This document shows positions 36,401-44,690 of a stretch of 44,690 bases of DNA, one piece after another. Under the pieces are notes generated by a model. That model saw only the letters and a list, made by a program, of their open reading frames with translations. It searched no databases and was not told where the DNA came from. Origin of the DNA: JBPCOB01 sp051000715 (GTDB lineage: Bacteria; Actinomycetota; Actinomycetes; JALYNC01); NCBI GenBank assembly GCA_051000715.1, contig JBPCOB010000133.1:1-44690 (forward strand). The letters run 5' to 3'. Both the position numbers and the translations under genes were made by a program. The first letter of the stretch is position 1, and every line of letters starts with the position of its first letter.

Positions 36401-38154
36401 TCAACCGGCTGGTCAACGCCGTCAACACGGTGGCCAAGTCACTGGGCGTCTCATCGCCGCTGCACACGTTGGGCATGGTCGGGGGCGGTAGCAAGTCGAC
36501 CGGCCACGCAGCATCCAACCCGGGCGGGTCGAGCGCGCAGCGCAAGAACGCGTTCGCGGCCGGTGGCGTCCTGCCTGGTTTCACGCCGGGCCGCGACGTG
36601 CACCACTACACCTCCCCGACCGGCGGCGCACTGTCGCTGTCGGGTGGTGAGGCGTTCATGGTCCCGGAGTGGACTCGTGCGGTCGGTGGTGCCGGTGCGG
36701 TGAAGACGATGAACGCGGCCGCTCGCTACGGCCGGAAGATGAGTTTCTCCAAGGGCGGCGTGATGCCTGCTTATGGCCGCACCACGTATGGCGGTAAGAC
36801 CGTCGACTGGCTCACCAAGTATGCTCTCATGGCTACTAGTAGGCGCCTGGGTTACGGGCCGTCTCTCACTCAGGGTTCGTACAACCCGGGCGGTGTGTCC
36901 GCCTCTGGCGGCACCCATGATGGTGGCGGTGTAGTCGACCTTTCCGCGTCGGACGGGCTGCGCAAGGTCCGCGCGTTGCGTATGACCGGGTTCGCTGCTT
37001 GGCGCAGGCCGACCATCCCTGGCCTGTGGAGTAAGCACATTCACGCTGTCCTCATCAGCAACGCGTTGTTGTCCGGCGCCGCCCGCGCACAAGTGGGCGC
37101 CTATCGTGCGCACAGGGACGGCCTCGCCGGCAACGCTTACGACCCGACGTGGCGGCCCAACTCGATCCCTTGGTTCACGACGAGGACTGACGCGACCCAG
37201 CCCGGGTGGCGGCACCTGTCTGGGCAGGGTCTCGCTGGCATCGGAGCGCTGATTGCCGCCCGCCTTGCGGGCGGCAAGGCTCCGTCCGGTGGGGCGGTGC
37301 CTAAGGGGTTCGCGGGCGCGTCCGGCACTGGCGAAGCCACCGCGAGCGGTGGCGGGTCGCGCTTCAACCCGCTGTCGGCAACCCGTAATCTGTTGGACCG
37401 GATCGGCGGCACGCTGGGCAGGGTGCCTGGTGGTGCGGTGGGCGCGATGCTCGCCAAAGGTACGTTCAAGCTGCTCAGTGGTGGGGCGACGAAGTGGGCT
37501 GGCGGCCAGGCGGTGAACGCGGCTGCGGGTATCGCGACGCATGGGATGCCAGGTCTGCTCCAGGTGGCGAAGCTGTTCCATAGCCTGTCCGGTTCGTCTC
37601 CACAGCAGACGGTGCGGTCCATGATGGGTGCCTACGGGTGGGGTGCGAACCAGTGGCCGAGCCTGAATGCGCTAGTCCAAGGCGAGTCGGGCTGGAACCC
37701 GTCCGCCCGGAACCCGTACTCGTCTGCGGCAGGGCTATTTCAGAAGATGACGAGCCTGCATGGCGCGTTGGAGAAGACTGTCGCCGGACAGGCCGGGTGG
37801 GGCTTGGGTTACATCAAGAGCTCCTACGGGTCGCCGGCGAACGCGTACGCGAAGTGGAGTTCGCGTAACCCGCACTGGTACGACGACGGCGGGGAGGCCC
37901 GGGGCATCGGCTTCATGCCGAAGAACATAATCAACCCCGAGCGGGTGCTCTCACCTCGTCAGACCGACCTGCACGACCGGCAGACAGTTGCATTGGAGCG
38001 GTTGGCGGCGCGCGGGGGTAGCGGGAACGGCGGGACTGCGGTGTTCAACCTCTACGACGCCGACGGCGCGCTGATCGGCCGGATGCGTGGGGTGGCTCGT
38101 GATGAGGTCGCCGCCGACCGTGACTTCGCCGGCACCCGGGGGCGTGCCCGGTGA
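33454..38154 (+). CDS. Tape measure protein with M15-like and SLT domains
   Basis: 1,566 residues, the longest gene, setting a tail of roughly 230 nm if the usual 0.15 nm per residue holds. Helical N-terminal half with phage TMP core (LAKGGMNAAQIKSG, AALSNAGIAGSDAGTSLKTMFSRLQ), three 69-bp repeats at 34921-35127, and membrane-like segments near 620-650 and 800-900. At about 1100-1245 SGGTHDGGGVVDLS and WSKHIHAVLI fit an M15-like peptidase. At about 1400-1480 LVQGESGWNPSARNPYSSAAGLFQ fits a soluble lytic transglycosylase. These would open peptidoglycan during DNA entry. Confidence 0.92.
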   Translation: MARTLGSAFVQIRPDTSSFGPELKKGVNSADSAKVGEAAGTKMGAGVTSKLGHAAKVGGLLIGGAAVAGAYAFTKRAVGLEQDFGRTMNQLQAATDTPKRGMKSLSDLAIKMGADTVFSASDASQAMLELAKGGMNAAQIKSGALKSSLTLAAAGGIDMADAASTMGNAMHAFNIPAGQSATVAAALAGAANASSASVGSVALGLQQAGTVAADAGFTIQETTGAIAALSNAGIAGSDAGTSLKTMFSRLQPTTKSARDAFEAFGLSSYQSSGSMKELATKGIKPASTSIDDVSNAIRKYLVRSGEATAGTAKLEAKTKDMLYTTGFMSNAFVKQNGEFKSLGAISGVLKDKFSGMSDSERAAALNTLFGSDARRAATVLTNEGTKGLAKYVKATSDKTAAERMGHAAMKGTAGAMEAMKGSIETTSLAWGMAIKPLTMFAAHVVTDIANRATPIIQDLGVKLKTFLKGVDLSGGIKKAMGSVDIGAIFARIKTSVAGVDWASIGAGLSKLFARIKTAVTGINWAGVGSDIGAIFARIKTAVTGINWASIGAGMSKIFARDWGSIGTDMAKIGASLRGVDWSALPKAFGKSVSDSISVFAVVIGFAARHVGTLARAMPFLIAAFVAYKAAQAASSLVDLAHLPITAAMLVSNVALARSNGRLATQMAITNGVERTTMVTRARSAVATVASAVAQRVAAGASRVWALATRTATAATNTDTLATIRQRIATAASAVAQRVAAGATRLWAIATRSQTAATNTTTAATIRQRVATVASTVATKVAAVATKGMAIAQRVLNLAMRANPIGLVITALLLLGTGLVVAYKKSETFRKIVDGALSAVTNAGEATVGWFTNHLVPFFTTTIPKAFRSTVTWVKGHWPVILAIITGPIGLATLFIAKHMDKITEKFKAVGDWVRGGFNKSWSGLTNILTSPVQTARDVFGSLLGSGGKVRTIFSGAVSAIGGIWSRLQNLMAAPVNWIIKNVINRLVNAVNTVAKSLGVSSPLHTLGMVGGGSKSTGHAASNPGGSSAQRKNAFAAGGVLPGFTPGRDVHHYTSPTGGALSLSGGEAFMVPEWTRAVGGAGAVKTMNAAARYGRKMSFSKGGVMPAYGRTTYGGKTVDWLTKYALMATSRRLGYGPSLTQGSYNPGGVSASGGTHDGGGVVDLSASDGLRKVRALRMTGFAAWRRPTIPGLWSKHIHAVLISNALLSGAARAQVGAYRAHRDGLAGNAYDPTWRPNSIPWFTTRTDATQPGWRHLSGQGLAGIGALIAARLAGGKAPSGGAVPKGFAGASGTGEATASGGGSRFNPLSATRNLLDRIGGTLGRVPGGAVGAMLAKGTFKLLSGGATKWAGGQAVNAAAGIATHGMPGLLQVAKLFHSLSGSSPQQTVRSMMGAYGWGANQWPSLNALVQGESGWNPSARNPYSSAAGLFQKMTSLHGALEKTVAGQAGWGLGYIKSSYGSPANAYAKWSSRNPHWYDDGGEARGIGFMPKNIINPERVLSPRQTDLHDRQTVALERLAARGGSGNGGTAVFNLYDADGALIGRMRGVARDEVAADRDFAGTRGRAR
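34921..35145 (+). repeat. 69-bp tandem repeat in tape measure gene
   Basis: Copies starting GCGCGGATCAAGAC at 34921, 34990 and 35059, with a partial fourth at 35128, all 69 bp apart. Each encodes ARIKT(A/S)V(A/T)G(V/I)(D/N)WA. Copies 2 and 3 share a long identical stretch, suggesting recent expansion that would change tail length by 23 residues. Confidence 0.9.
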
Positions 38155-40172
38155 CGCGGGTGACGATCCGCACCGGGTCGGACACTTTCGTCTCCTCGAC
38201 GCATCCCTCGACGGAGTACGGGTCGGCCGACCGGTTGCTCGTCGACTCCGGGTCGGCGTACGGGCTCACCTATTTTTCGGTGCTTCCGGCGGTCCCGCGT
38301 GGGGCGACGGTTACGTCTGCGACGTTGCGGATCCGGCAGTTCCGTGCCTGGCCGGGGACTCGGACGATGCTGGTGCGGACCGTGCAGGAGGCGTGGAAGG
38401 CGACGCGGGCGAACTGGAACAACAAGCCGGCGGCGGCCGGTCTGCCGGTTTCGTCGGTGACGAAGACGGGCAGCGGCGACGGTGATGCGTGGGATTTCGA
38501 CGTGACCGCCGATGTGCAGGCGATCGTCAACGGTGCCCGCAACTTCGGGTGGCGACTGTCCACCGACGACACGACGCCGCGCTATGTGCGGGGCTTCACG
38601 GCTGCGGCGTGGAAGCCAATCCTCATCGTCGACTACGCGGTCACCCCGGACCCGCCGGGGGATTTGTCGCCCGCGTTCGGCGCGGTCTCCGTCGACAAGC
38701 CGGTGTTGCAGTTCGGCTACTCGGCGACACTGGCACTGTCCTCGGTGCAGGTGCAGATCGACCCGGCGGGGAACTTCACAGCACCCGCCTGGGATTCCGG
38801 TGAGGTCGCTACTACGTCCGCGCAGCTCGACTTGGCGAGCTTCATCAATGCCCGTACCGCCTCGGTCACCACTACGGTGGCGTCCACGGCGGTCACCGCC
38901 CCGGCCGGGACGTTCTCTACCCAGCTCGATGTGGGCATGTCCATTACCGGCACCGGCATCCCTGCCGGTGCCACTGTCGCCTCAGTGCAGAGCGATACCG
39001 CCGCCACCTTGTCGGTGGCGGCGTCGGCGGCCGGTACCGTGAACGCCACTATCACCCGGCGATACCTCGGCCTGGCAGTGGGCGCGTCGACGCAGTGGCG
39101 GGCGCGGGTCCGCAATGCAATGGGGTGGTCGCCGTGGTCGAGCGCGGTGACGTTCTCGCGGGTCGCGAAGCCGCCGCTGGCGATCACGAACCCACCGGCC
39201 GCGCCGAACAATGTGCTCAACGACGGGACGCCGCCGATCATCTGGACGTTCCCGGGTCAGGCCGCGTACCGTGCGCTGCTGCGTGACCCCGCCGGGACGA
39301 TCGTCGACGACTCGGGCTGGACGCCGGGTGCGGCTACGGAGTGGACGCCGACGCGGGGCGCGACCCGCTCGGGCCAGACATACTGGGTCGAGGTCCGCAC
39401 CCGGGACGCGGTGGTCCGGGAGGCAACCCCGGGCGACCCTGACCACGCGTATGCGCGCGCCGATTTCACTTTCGAGTTCTCGGCGACCGTGGCCGGTCCG
39501 GCCACTTTGGATGTCACTCAGGATCCGCCGGCGCCGTGGGTCGACCTGCGGTGGACGGATACCGCGCTCCCCGACTCGTGGGCCATCGTTCGGGACGGCG
39601 AGGTCATCGCCCGCCTAGAACGGGCCGACGTCCCCAACAACACGTGGACGGACTGGACGGCGGCGCCGAACCGGCAGCACACGTGGCGAATCGCGCGCGT
39701 CGTCAACGGCCGTCTGTCGGCTGGTGGCCCCACGGTGACGATGACACCGACCGTGAAGGGTGTGTGGCTCGCTGACCCGGCTGACTCGACTCGGCAGGTA
39801 CAGCTGGTCGGCACAGATGACCTTTCCTTCAACGCCACCGACGACGCGGCCGTCTACAACCCGATCGGCGCCTCGGCGTCGGTGCGGGTGGTCTCTGGCA
39901 TCCGCGGCCCGGAGGGGTCCGGGGCTGGGATCTTGTATGACGCCTACGGGCGCACTGCACTCGCCCAGGACGCTGCCCTGAATGCGATCAAGGCGAACCC
40001 GGCGACGCCGGTGCGGCTGGTCACCGCAGACCTGAACATTCCGGCCACGGTCGGCAATATCGTGATCGGAGCCCGGCGGCACGGTACCAACCAGACGAAG
40101 ATCGTCAAGACGGTGGCGTTTGACTTCTGGCAGCAGCCCGGTCCTGAGATGCCGTTCACCGTGGTCTTGTGA
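38151..40172 (+). CDS. Minor tail protein with DNRLRE-like N-terminal domain
   Basis: 673 residues from GTG 38151, overlapping the tape measure stop. Residues 1-165 (TIRTGSDTFVSSTHPSTEYGSADRLLVDSG, ATLRIRQFRAWPG, EAWKATRANWNNKPA, WDFDVTADVQAIV) match the DNRLRE beta domain. Later parts hold fibronectin-like modules (PPGDLSPAFGAVSVDKPVLQF, GATEWTPTRGATRSGQTYWVEVRTRD). A distal tail or tip component, probably replacing Dit. Confidence 0.8.
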   Translation: MTRVTIRTGSDTFVSSTHPSTEYGSADRLLVDSGSAYGLTYFSVLPAVPRGATVTSATLRIRQFRAWPGTRTMLVRTVQEAWKATRANWNNKPAAAGLPVSSVTKTGSGDGDAWDFDVTADVQAIVNGARNFGWRLSTDDTTPRYVRGFTAAAWKPILIVDYAVTPDPPGDLSPAFGAVSVDKPVLQFGYSATLALSSVQVQIDPAGNFTAPAWDSGEVATTSAQLDLASFINARTASVTTTVASTAVTAPAGTFSTQLDVGMSITGTGIPAGATVASVQSDTAATLSVAASAAGTVNATITRRYLGLAVGASTQWRARVRNAMGWSPWSSAVTFSRVAKPPLAITNPPAAPNNVLNDGTPPIIWTFPGQAAYRALLRDPAGTIVDDSGWTPGAATEWTPTRGATRSGQTYWVEVRTRDAVVREATPGDPDHAYARADFTFEFSATVAGPATLDVTQDPPAPWVDLRWTDTALPDSWAIVRDGEVIARLERADVPNNTWTDWTAAPNRQHTWRIARVVNGRLSAGGPTVTMTPTVKGVWLADPADSTRQVQLVGTDDLSFNATDDAAVYNPIGASASVRVVSGIRGPEGSGAGILYDAYGRTALAQDAALNAIKANPATPVRLVTADLNIPATVGNIVIGARRHGTNQTKIVKTVAFDFWQQPGPEMPFTVVL

Positions 40173-41314
40173 TTCCGCTCGGGCTGACGGCCGCGGAGTT
40201 GCCGTTGTTCCATGCTGCACTGACCAGGTCGCACACGTTTACCTTGGACGTGGACGTGCTCGACATGGAGCAGAAGCCGGTGTCGTCGCTGTCGCCGGTG
40301 GTGACCGATGGTCAGGTGAACCTGTCCGACGACGGCGAGGTCACCCGGTCGTTGTCGATGACTTTCCTTGACCCGACGCGGTCGTTGCAGCTCGACTCCG
40401 ATTCGCCGTCTGATGGTGCGCTGTATGCGGATCGGATGATTTCGGTGCGGCACAGTATCCGGGTGCCGGAGCTGGGCCGGTCGGTGAGCGTGCCGGTGTT
40501 CTGCGGGCCGTTGGTGAAGTTCGACCGCACCGGTAGCGAGGTGTCGGTGGAGGCGCAGGGTAAGGAGTCTCTGGCGAAGGACGATGTGCCGACGTTGGTG
40601 TGTCGGGCCGGGATGCTCACGGTCGACGCGATCCGCACGATCCTGTCCGAGCGGTGCGGGGAGACGTTCTTCGCATTCCCGGCCAACGTCCGGGCCCGGC
40701 TGGGCAAAGACGTCACGGTCGGGGAGGCCGACGAGCTACGGCCGTGGGTCGTGTGCCTGGCGCTGGCGAAGAGCCTGGGGATGCAGTTGTTCTACGACGG
40801 GGCGGGGACGTGCCGGCTGCGGAAGATCCCGGTGTCGCCGGTGTTCGAGCTGCTGGCCGACGCGGATGGCGCGAACATCACCGCGCCGGTCGCGATCAGC
40901 CATGATTTCACCGAGATCCGGAACCGGGTGCTGGTGACCGGCGCACCGGGGATCACCGCGGTCGCGACGGCTCCGGCGTCGCATCCGTTGTCGCCGACAC
41001 GGCTCGGCCGCAACGGCGTGCCGCGCCGGAAAACCCTGTTCTACGAGGACGACAAGTTGACTTCTCGCGCTGCGGCGCAGGCGGTCGCGAACCGGGAGCT
41101 CGGCCACTATCTGGCGGAGACCATCGGGGTGTCGTGTTCGATCGTTCCGGCGATGCACCTGGATGTGCTGGACCTGGGCCGGATCACCACCAGGGATTTC
41201 GCGGCCGAGTTCCGGCTGCGGTCCGCGTCGATGCCGTTGGGGACGGGTGGCGACATGACGATCGGTTGGCAGACGCGGGTGTCGAGGCCGAGGGAGAGGA
41301 TTCGCCTTGTCTAG
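40169..41314 (+). CDS. Minor tail protein (tip/baseplate hub type)
   Basis: 381 residues from GTG 40169 (GTGA overlap). VNLSDDGEVTRSLSMTFLDPTRSLQLDSDSP, ADRMISVRHSIRVPELG, VSVEAQGKESLAKDD and LGRITTRDFAAEFRLRSASMPLGTGGDMTIGWQTRV match actinophage minor tail proteins with a gp27/Tal-like hub fold. It joins the tube to the fibres. Confidence 0.8.
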   Translation: MIPLGLTAAELPLFHAALTRSHTFTLDVDVLDMEQKPVSSLSPVVTDGQVNLSDDGEVTRSLSMTFLDPTRSLQLDSDSPSDGALYADRMISVRHSIRVPELGRSVSVPVFCGPLVKFDRTGSEVSVEAQGKESLAKDDVPTLVCRAGMLTVDAIRTILSERCGETFFAFPANVRARLGKDVTVGEADELRPWVVCLALAKSLGMQLFYDGAGTCRLRKIPVSPVFELLADADGANITAPVAISHDFTEIRNRVLVTGAPGITAVATAPASHPLSPTRLGRNGVPRRKTLFYEDDKLTSRAAAQAVANRELGHYLAETIGVSCSIVPAMHLDVLDLGRITTRDFAAEFRLRSASMPLGTGGDMTIGWQTRVSRPRERIRLV

Positions 41315-44021
41315 TGGGCTGTGCACGTCGGTGGAGGTCCGGTATCCGGGGTCGCACCTGGTCGCCGATGTGGCGGCGGGTGTGGACGCGTTGCCGGTGG
41401 ATCAGGTCTCGGCGTTCTCGGAGACCGGCGGGCGGCTGCTGGTTGACGGCCTGACGCTGGACTACACGGGCGTCGACGTGGACACCGACGAGGTGTTCTT
41501 GGGTTTCCCGTTGCAGGTGCCGGTTTCGGCGGACGATCCGGTGTCGGTGCTGCATGATGACGGGTCGGCGTGGGTGGAGCATGTGGCGAATGTGTCACTG
41601 GACGAGGATGGCGACGACGTGCCGGCGACGATCCCGACCGCGTTGGTCGGCTACTTCGTCGAGGGTTTCTACGATCCGCCGGTCCGGGTGGAGGTGTCGC
41701 TGGATTCGGGCACGTATGTAGTGTCGTCGCGGCCGGGGCAGTCTCCGGTGTTCGACGGCTCGGTGATCGACCCGGCGACGTTGCCGGCGATGCAGCCCCC
41801 ACCCCCACCTGATCCGCCGCTGGCATCCCCGGCCCCGTCGGTGCGTGGCGGCATCGGTGCGTTGGTGGTGTCGTGGCCGGAGGTCGGCGGCGTCCTGGGT
41901 GTGACGGTCGACGTCTACGTGTCGGTCGCCACGCCGGTGCCGGCGACGGCGGCGAACCTGGTGGCGTCGGTCGCTGGTGGCGGCCGGGGTCTGTTGTTTG
42001 TGCGGTCGTTGACGGACGGGACGCCGGTGGTCGCGGGCACCACGTATCACGTGGTGACTTCTGCCCGCAATGTCTCCGGGACGGCGCCGGTCTCGGTGGA
42101 GGCGTCGGGGAGCCCGGGGCTGGTCACGAGCACCGATGTGGCCGCGAACTTGGTGACCTCGAACATGCTGGTCACCAACTCGGCGCTGATCGACGCCCTG
42201 CAGGTGACGGGGATCGACGCGGGCACGATCCGCACCGGGGTGCTGAATGCGCTGCGGTTGTCGGTCGGTGCGGTAACGGTGAGCGCTCTGGACAACAGCC
42301 AGTTCGAGGACCCGGTTGTCGCCGCTGACGGCACGGTGAATCCGGACAGCTTCGCGGGCTGGATGCTGGCCAGCACGGTGGCGGGGACGAGCCTGGCCGC
42401 GCAGACGGCCGCCCCGATCGGTGGTACCCGGTCGGCGCGGGTCACGTTGGCTGATGCGGTGGCGTCGCAGCGGTTGATCTCGTCGCGGTCGAAGCCGGTC
42501 ACGGGTGGGCAGCGCTACGAGATCGCGGCGAAAGTCAAGGCGACCCGGACGGTGGACACCTCGGCGGCGACCGGTTCGCCGGTGGCGACTCTGACGATGC
42601 ACACGGCGGCACCGGGTGGCGACCCCTCGGTGCCGCCGCAGGCTTCTCCGGAAGTCATCTGGACCGATGTGGTGCTCGCCCAGACTTTGGCCGCCGGCGT
42701 CGCCACGGACCTGTCCGGGGTGGTGAGCGTCCCGGCGGGGCACACGCTGATGCGCTGCTCGATCACCGCGACGGGGCCGAACGATGCCGGTGCGGGCTGG
42801 TCGCTGGACGTGGACGAGTTCTACGCCCGGCCCGCGCAGTCCGGGTTCACCATCACCGACCCGGCGACCGGTGGCACCAGCGCGGAGATCACCGACCAGG
42901 GCGACGCGACGTTCCACGACGTGACCATGGAAGGCGCCCTGTTCACGTCGGCGGATGCGATCGACCTGGGTGGTATCAGCCTGGCCGACACGCTTGCTGC
43001 TTTGCCGCGTGCCGATCTGGCGTCCGGGTCGATCACGGTCAACATCGCCGGGATCACCGGCACCCGGTACGGGCTGATCGAGCTGCCGGTCGACCTGCCC
43101 GATGACGCGTTGACCCGTAACTACCACGTGACGGTCGCCGGGTATTTCCTGGCCTCACAGGCCGGTTCTACGGTCACTCTTGATGTCAGGGATAGTGGTG
43201 CCGCGGTCCCGACCGCCACCGGCCCTCAATTGGAGACACCGAGCTCGTTTCTGCAACAGTTGATGCCGGCGAACTCAAACACGGTCGCAGTCACCGGTGC
43301 GTTCATTTGGCGGCCCACCACCCTGGGTCGGCACCGGCTGCTGCTGACCTGTCGGTCGCTGCAAGGGGGCACGGCCGGAATCAGCGCGCTCTACACTGCG
43401 TCGATCATCGTCGCCGACGGCGGAGCACGGACCGCGAACACCGGGATAGCGAACACCGGCGGCGGGGTCCTCGCGACGGGCGGCTCCAACACCACGCCGA
43501 CGCCGGTCCCCGAGACGCAGACCTACACGCGCACCTTCAACGCGACCACGAGCTCCTGGTTCAAAGGCTCCGGTCCGAAGTCGGGTGCAAATCCGGACTC
43601 GAACTTCTTCGGCAACCCCGGCAGTGTCGCGGACGGGCGGCGAGCGACCGCGATCTGGTTCGACGACGCCGCGATCCGGACGGCACTCGCCGGCGCCACG
43701 ATCACCCAGATCGAGTTCTACGCGTACCTTTTCAACGGCGGGTCGAACCGGACCGTGACCATCGGGATGCACGGCGACTCGATCGTGCGGACCAACTATT
43801 TCGACATCCTCGGCCGCACCCCCGACATTCAACGGTCCGCGAACTGGGACTCCGGCTCATCCCGCTGGGTGACGTTGCCCACGACTCAGGGGTTCGCGAC
43901 AGGCAACGTCAGAGGTGTCCTGCTCACCGCGCCTTCCGACGCCGCGGTCTACACCGGCGGCATCTACTCCGCCGCCCGGACGCACCTGTACCCGCGGGTC
44001 CGGATCACCTATCAGAAGTGA
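41307..44021 (+). CDS. Large minor tail protein with carbohydrate-binding-like modules
   Basis: 904 residues from TTG 41307 with GGGAGAGGA upstream, overlapping the hub stop by 8 nt. An N-terminal domain (1-175) is followed by a Pro run, a fibronectin-like module (GGIGALVVSWPEVGG) and a helical stalk (AANLVTSNMLVTNSALIDALQVTGIDAGTIRTG). A jelly-roll module follows (FAGWMLAST..RSARVTLADAVASQRL, QRYEIAAKVKAT). The last 170 residues (FNATTSSWFKGSG, HLYPRVRITYQK) are a distinct C-terminal beta domain. Receptor-binding tip protein; exact ligand unknown. Confidence 0.75.
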   Translation: MSSGLCTSVEVRYPGSHLVADVAAGVDALPVDQVSAFSETGGRLLVDGLTLDYTGVDVDTDEVFLGFPLQVPVSADDPVSVLHDDGSAWVEHVANVSLDEDGDDVPATIPTALVGYFVEGFYDPPVRVEVSLDSGTYVVSSRPGQSPVFDGSVIDPATLPAMQPPPPPDPPLASPAPSVRGGIGALVVSWPEVGGVLGVTVDVYVSVATPVPATAANLVASVAGGGRGLLFVRSLTDGTPVVAGTTYHVVTSARNVSGTAPVSVEASGSPGLVTSTDVAANLVTSNMLVTNSALIDALQVTGIDAGTIRTGVLNALRLSVGAVTVSALDNSQFEDPVVAADGTVNPDSFAGWMLASTVAGTSLAAQTAAPIGGTRSARVTLADAVASQRLISSRSKPVTGGQRYEIAAKVKATRTVDTSAATGSPVATLTMHTAAPGGDPSVPPQASPEVIWTDVVLAQTLAAGVATDLSGVVSVPAGHTLMRCSITATGPNDAGAGWSLDVDEFYARPAQSGFTITDPATGGTSAEITDQGDATFHDVTMEGALFTSADAIDLGGISLADTLAALPRADLASGSITVNIAGITGTRYGLIELPVDLPDDALTRNYHVTVAGYFLASQAGSTVTLDVRDSGAAVPTATGPQLETPSSFLQQLMPANSNTVAVTGAFIWRPTTLGRHRLLLTCRSLQGGTAGISALYTASIIVADGGARTANTGIANTGGGVLATGGSNTTPTPVPETQTYTRTFNATTSSWFKGSGPKSGANPDSNFFGNPGSVADGRRATAIWFDDAAIRTALAGATITQIEFYAYLFNGGSNRTVTIGMHGDSIVRTNYFDILGRTPDIQRSANWDSGSSRWVTLPTTQGFATGNVRGVLLTAPSDAAVYTGGIYSAARTHLYPRVRITYQK

Positions 44022-44029
44022 GGCAGCCA

Positions 44030-44080
44030 GTGAACACCGCGTGGCGCATCAGGACCGCTCGCCGCAAGGCGGCCCGGTGA
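44030..44080 (+). CDS. 16-residue basic micro-ORF
   Basis: GTG 44030 reads MNTAWRIRTARRKAAR and stops at TGA 44078, which overlaps the GTG of the next gene. GAGG lies just upstream. Seven of 16 residues are Arg or Lys. It may be a real peptide or a translational coupler. Confidence 0.4.
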   Translation: MNTAWRIRTARRKAAR

Positions 44081-44690
44081 AAACCCAGGAGGATGGCCAG
44101 GCTGACCTCACCGCCGACGACTACGCCGATCGCGCGACCCGCAACGAGGGGCGCCTGGTCGGCCTGGAGCGCCTAGTCGCGGAGACCCGCGAGTCCGACC
44201 GAAAACTCACCGAGCAGCGGTCCGAGTCGCTGGCCCGCGAGTTGGAGCGGCGCGCCGATGCCCTGCGGGAACTGGTGACGGCCCACGCCGACGCCGTGAC
44301 CAGCCTCGGGCGGGAGGAGCGACGAGCCGACCGTCTCCATGTGGAGACGGTCACCACTGAGGCCGAGAAGCGCGGCCAGCTGGCGCTCGGACTTCTCCGC
44401 GAGGTCTACGACACCGCGCTCGAAAAGAATTACGAGCAGTCCCGCGAAGCAATCACCGGCCTTGAGCAGCGCCGCACTGCCGAGGTGGCCAAAATTGAGC
44501 AGATGGTCCGCCAGTGGCGCGACTCTGACCGCGAGGCACGGGAGTTGTTCGCCGCCGAGCTGGCCCGCCACCTGGACGCGCTGAACCACAACAACGAGCG
44601 GATGCGGGAGTTCCAGACAAACTCGGTTACCCGTGAGCTGTGGCAGTCGGAGAAGGATGCTGCAATCACCCGCGAAGGACTCCTGCGTGA
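44077..44690 (+). CDS. Coiled-coil membrane protein, N-terminal part (continues at window start)
   Basis: Begins at GTG 44077, overlapping the micro-ORF stop, and runs off the window end; the frame continues at bases 3-416 after removing the 127-bp overlap, giving 300 residues. The N-terminal two thirds are one long charged helix (RATRNEGRLVGLERLVAETRESDRKLTEQ, LHVETVTTEAEKRGQLALGLLREVYD) predicted as coiled coil. The only hydrophobic stretch is at the C-terminus. No signal peptide. The type is seen between tail and lysis genes; spanin-like or holin-accessory roles are possible but unproven. Confidence 0.8.
   Translation, partial: MKTQEDGQADLTADDYADRATRNEGRLVGLERLVAETRESDRKLTEQRSESLARELERRADALRELVTAHADAVTSLGREERRADRLHVETVTTEAEKRGQLALGLLREVYDTALEKNYEQSREAITGLEQRRTAEVAKIEQMVRQWRDSDREARELFAAELARHLDALNHNNERMREFQTNSVTRELWQSEKDAAITREGLLR
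44564..44690. repeat. Terminal direct repeat, right copy (circular contig overlap)
   Basis: Identical to bases 1-127. See the left copy: the two represent the same 127 bases of a 44,563-bp circle. Confidence 0.95.

Overview
This window is the complete genome of a temperate, long-tailed actinobacteriophage (siphovirus), assembled as a circle and opened inside a gene. The last 127 bases (44564-44690) repeat the first 127 exactly, so the unique sequence is 44,563 bp and the gene cut by the window edge runs 44077->416. The DNA is very GC-rich. The coding style is actinobacterial: many GTG/TTG starts, ATGA/GTGA gene overlaps, TANNNT -10 boxes placed for leaderless mRNAs, a WhiB protein and an MmpS-like protein. 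The host is probably a member of the Mycobacteriales or a relative; the genus cannot be fixed from sequence alone. I see no lysin B-type esterase.

Layout on the circle. (1) Packaging and virion genes, 23725-44021, plus strand: HNH endonuclease, small and large terminase, portal, capsid protease fused to scaffold, decoration protein, major capsid, head-tail connectors, tail terminator, tail tube, frameshifted tail chaperones, tape measure with two wall-degrading domains, and three large minor tail proteins. (2) Late accessory and lysis region, 44077->7590: coiled-coil membrane protein, papain-like peptidase, HNH protein, a reverse-oriented three-gene operon with its own promoter (2579->1457), a nuclease-GH25 lysozyme fusion, a holin, a repeat-rich tail fibre and small tail proteins, closed by two terminators. 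(3) Lysogeny module, 7805-10822: an MmpS-like membrane protein, an HNH protein, two convergent tyrosine recombinases, and a small HTH repressor whose 3' end contains an attP core matching a tRNA 3' half. (4) Rightward early operon, 10823-23579: Xis/Cro-like HTH protein, MT-A70 methyltransferase, PD-(D/E)XK nucleases, DUF6197-like protein, WhiB, RecE/RecT pair, zinc-ribbon proteins, Holliday junction resolvase, a DNA methyltransferase split by an HNH gene, a replication initiator-like protein with an origin-like repeat array, and many small coupled ORFs.

The most interesting system is the switch at 9526-10823. The repressor gene contains attP, and both repressor (ending YAAA) and adjacent integrase (ending LAAAA) have ssrA-like C-termini. 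This is the architecture of integration-dependent immunity described for mycobacteriophages BPs, Charlie and Brujita, here with a second convergent recombinase. Other notable items are the split beta-class methyltransferase around a homing endonuclease, the EEP nuclease-lysozyme fusion with internal start sites at both domain junctions, a helically phased GTAACC array, an orphan terminase N-terminus, and a 26-bp perfect palindrome inside the MT-A70 gene.
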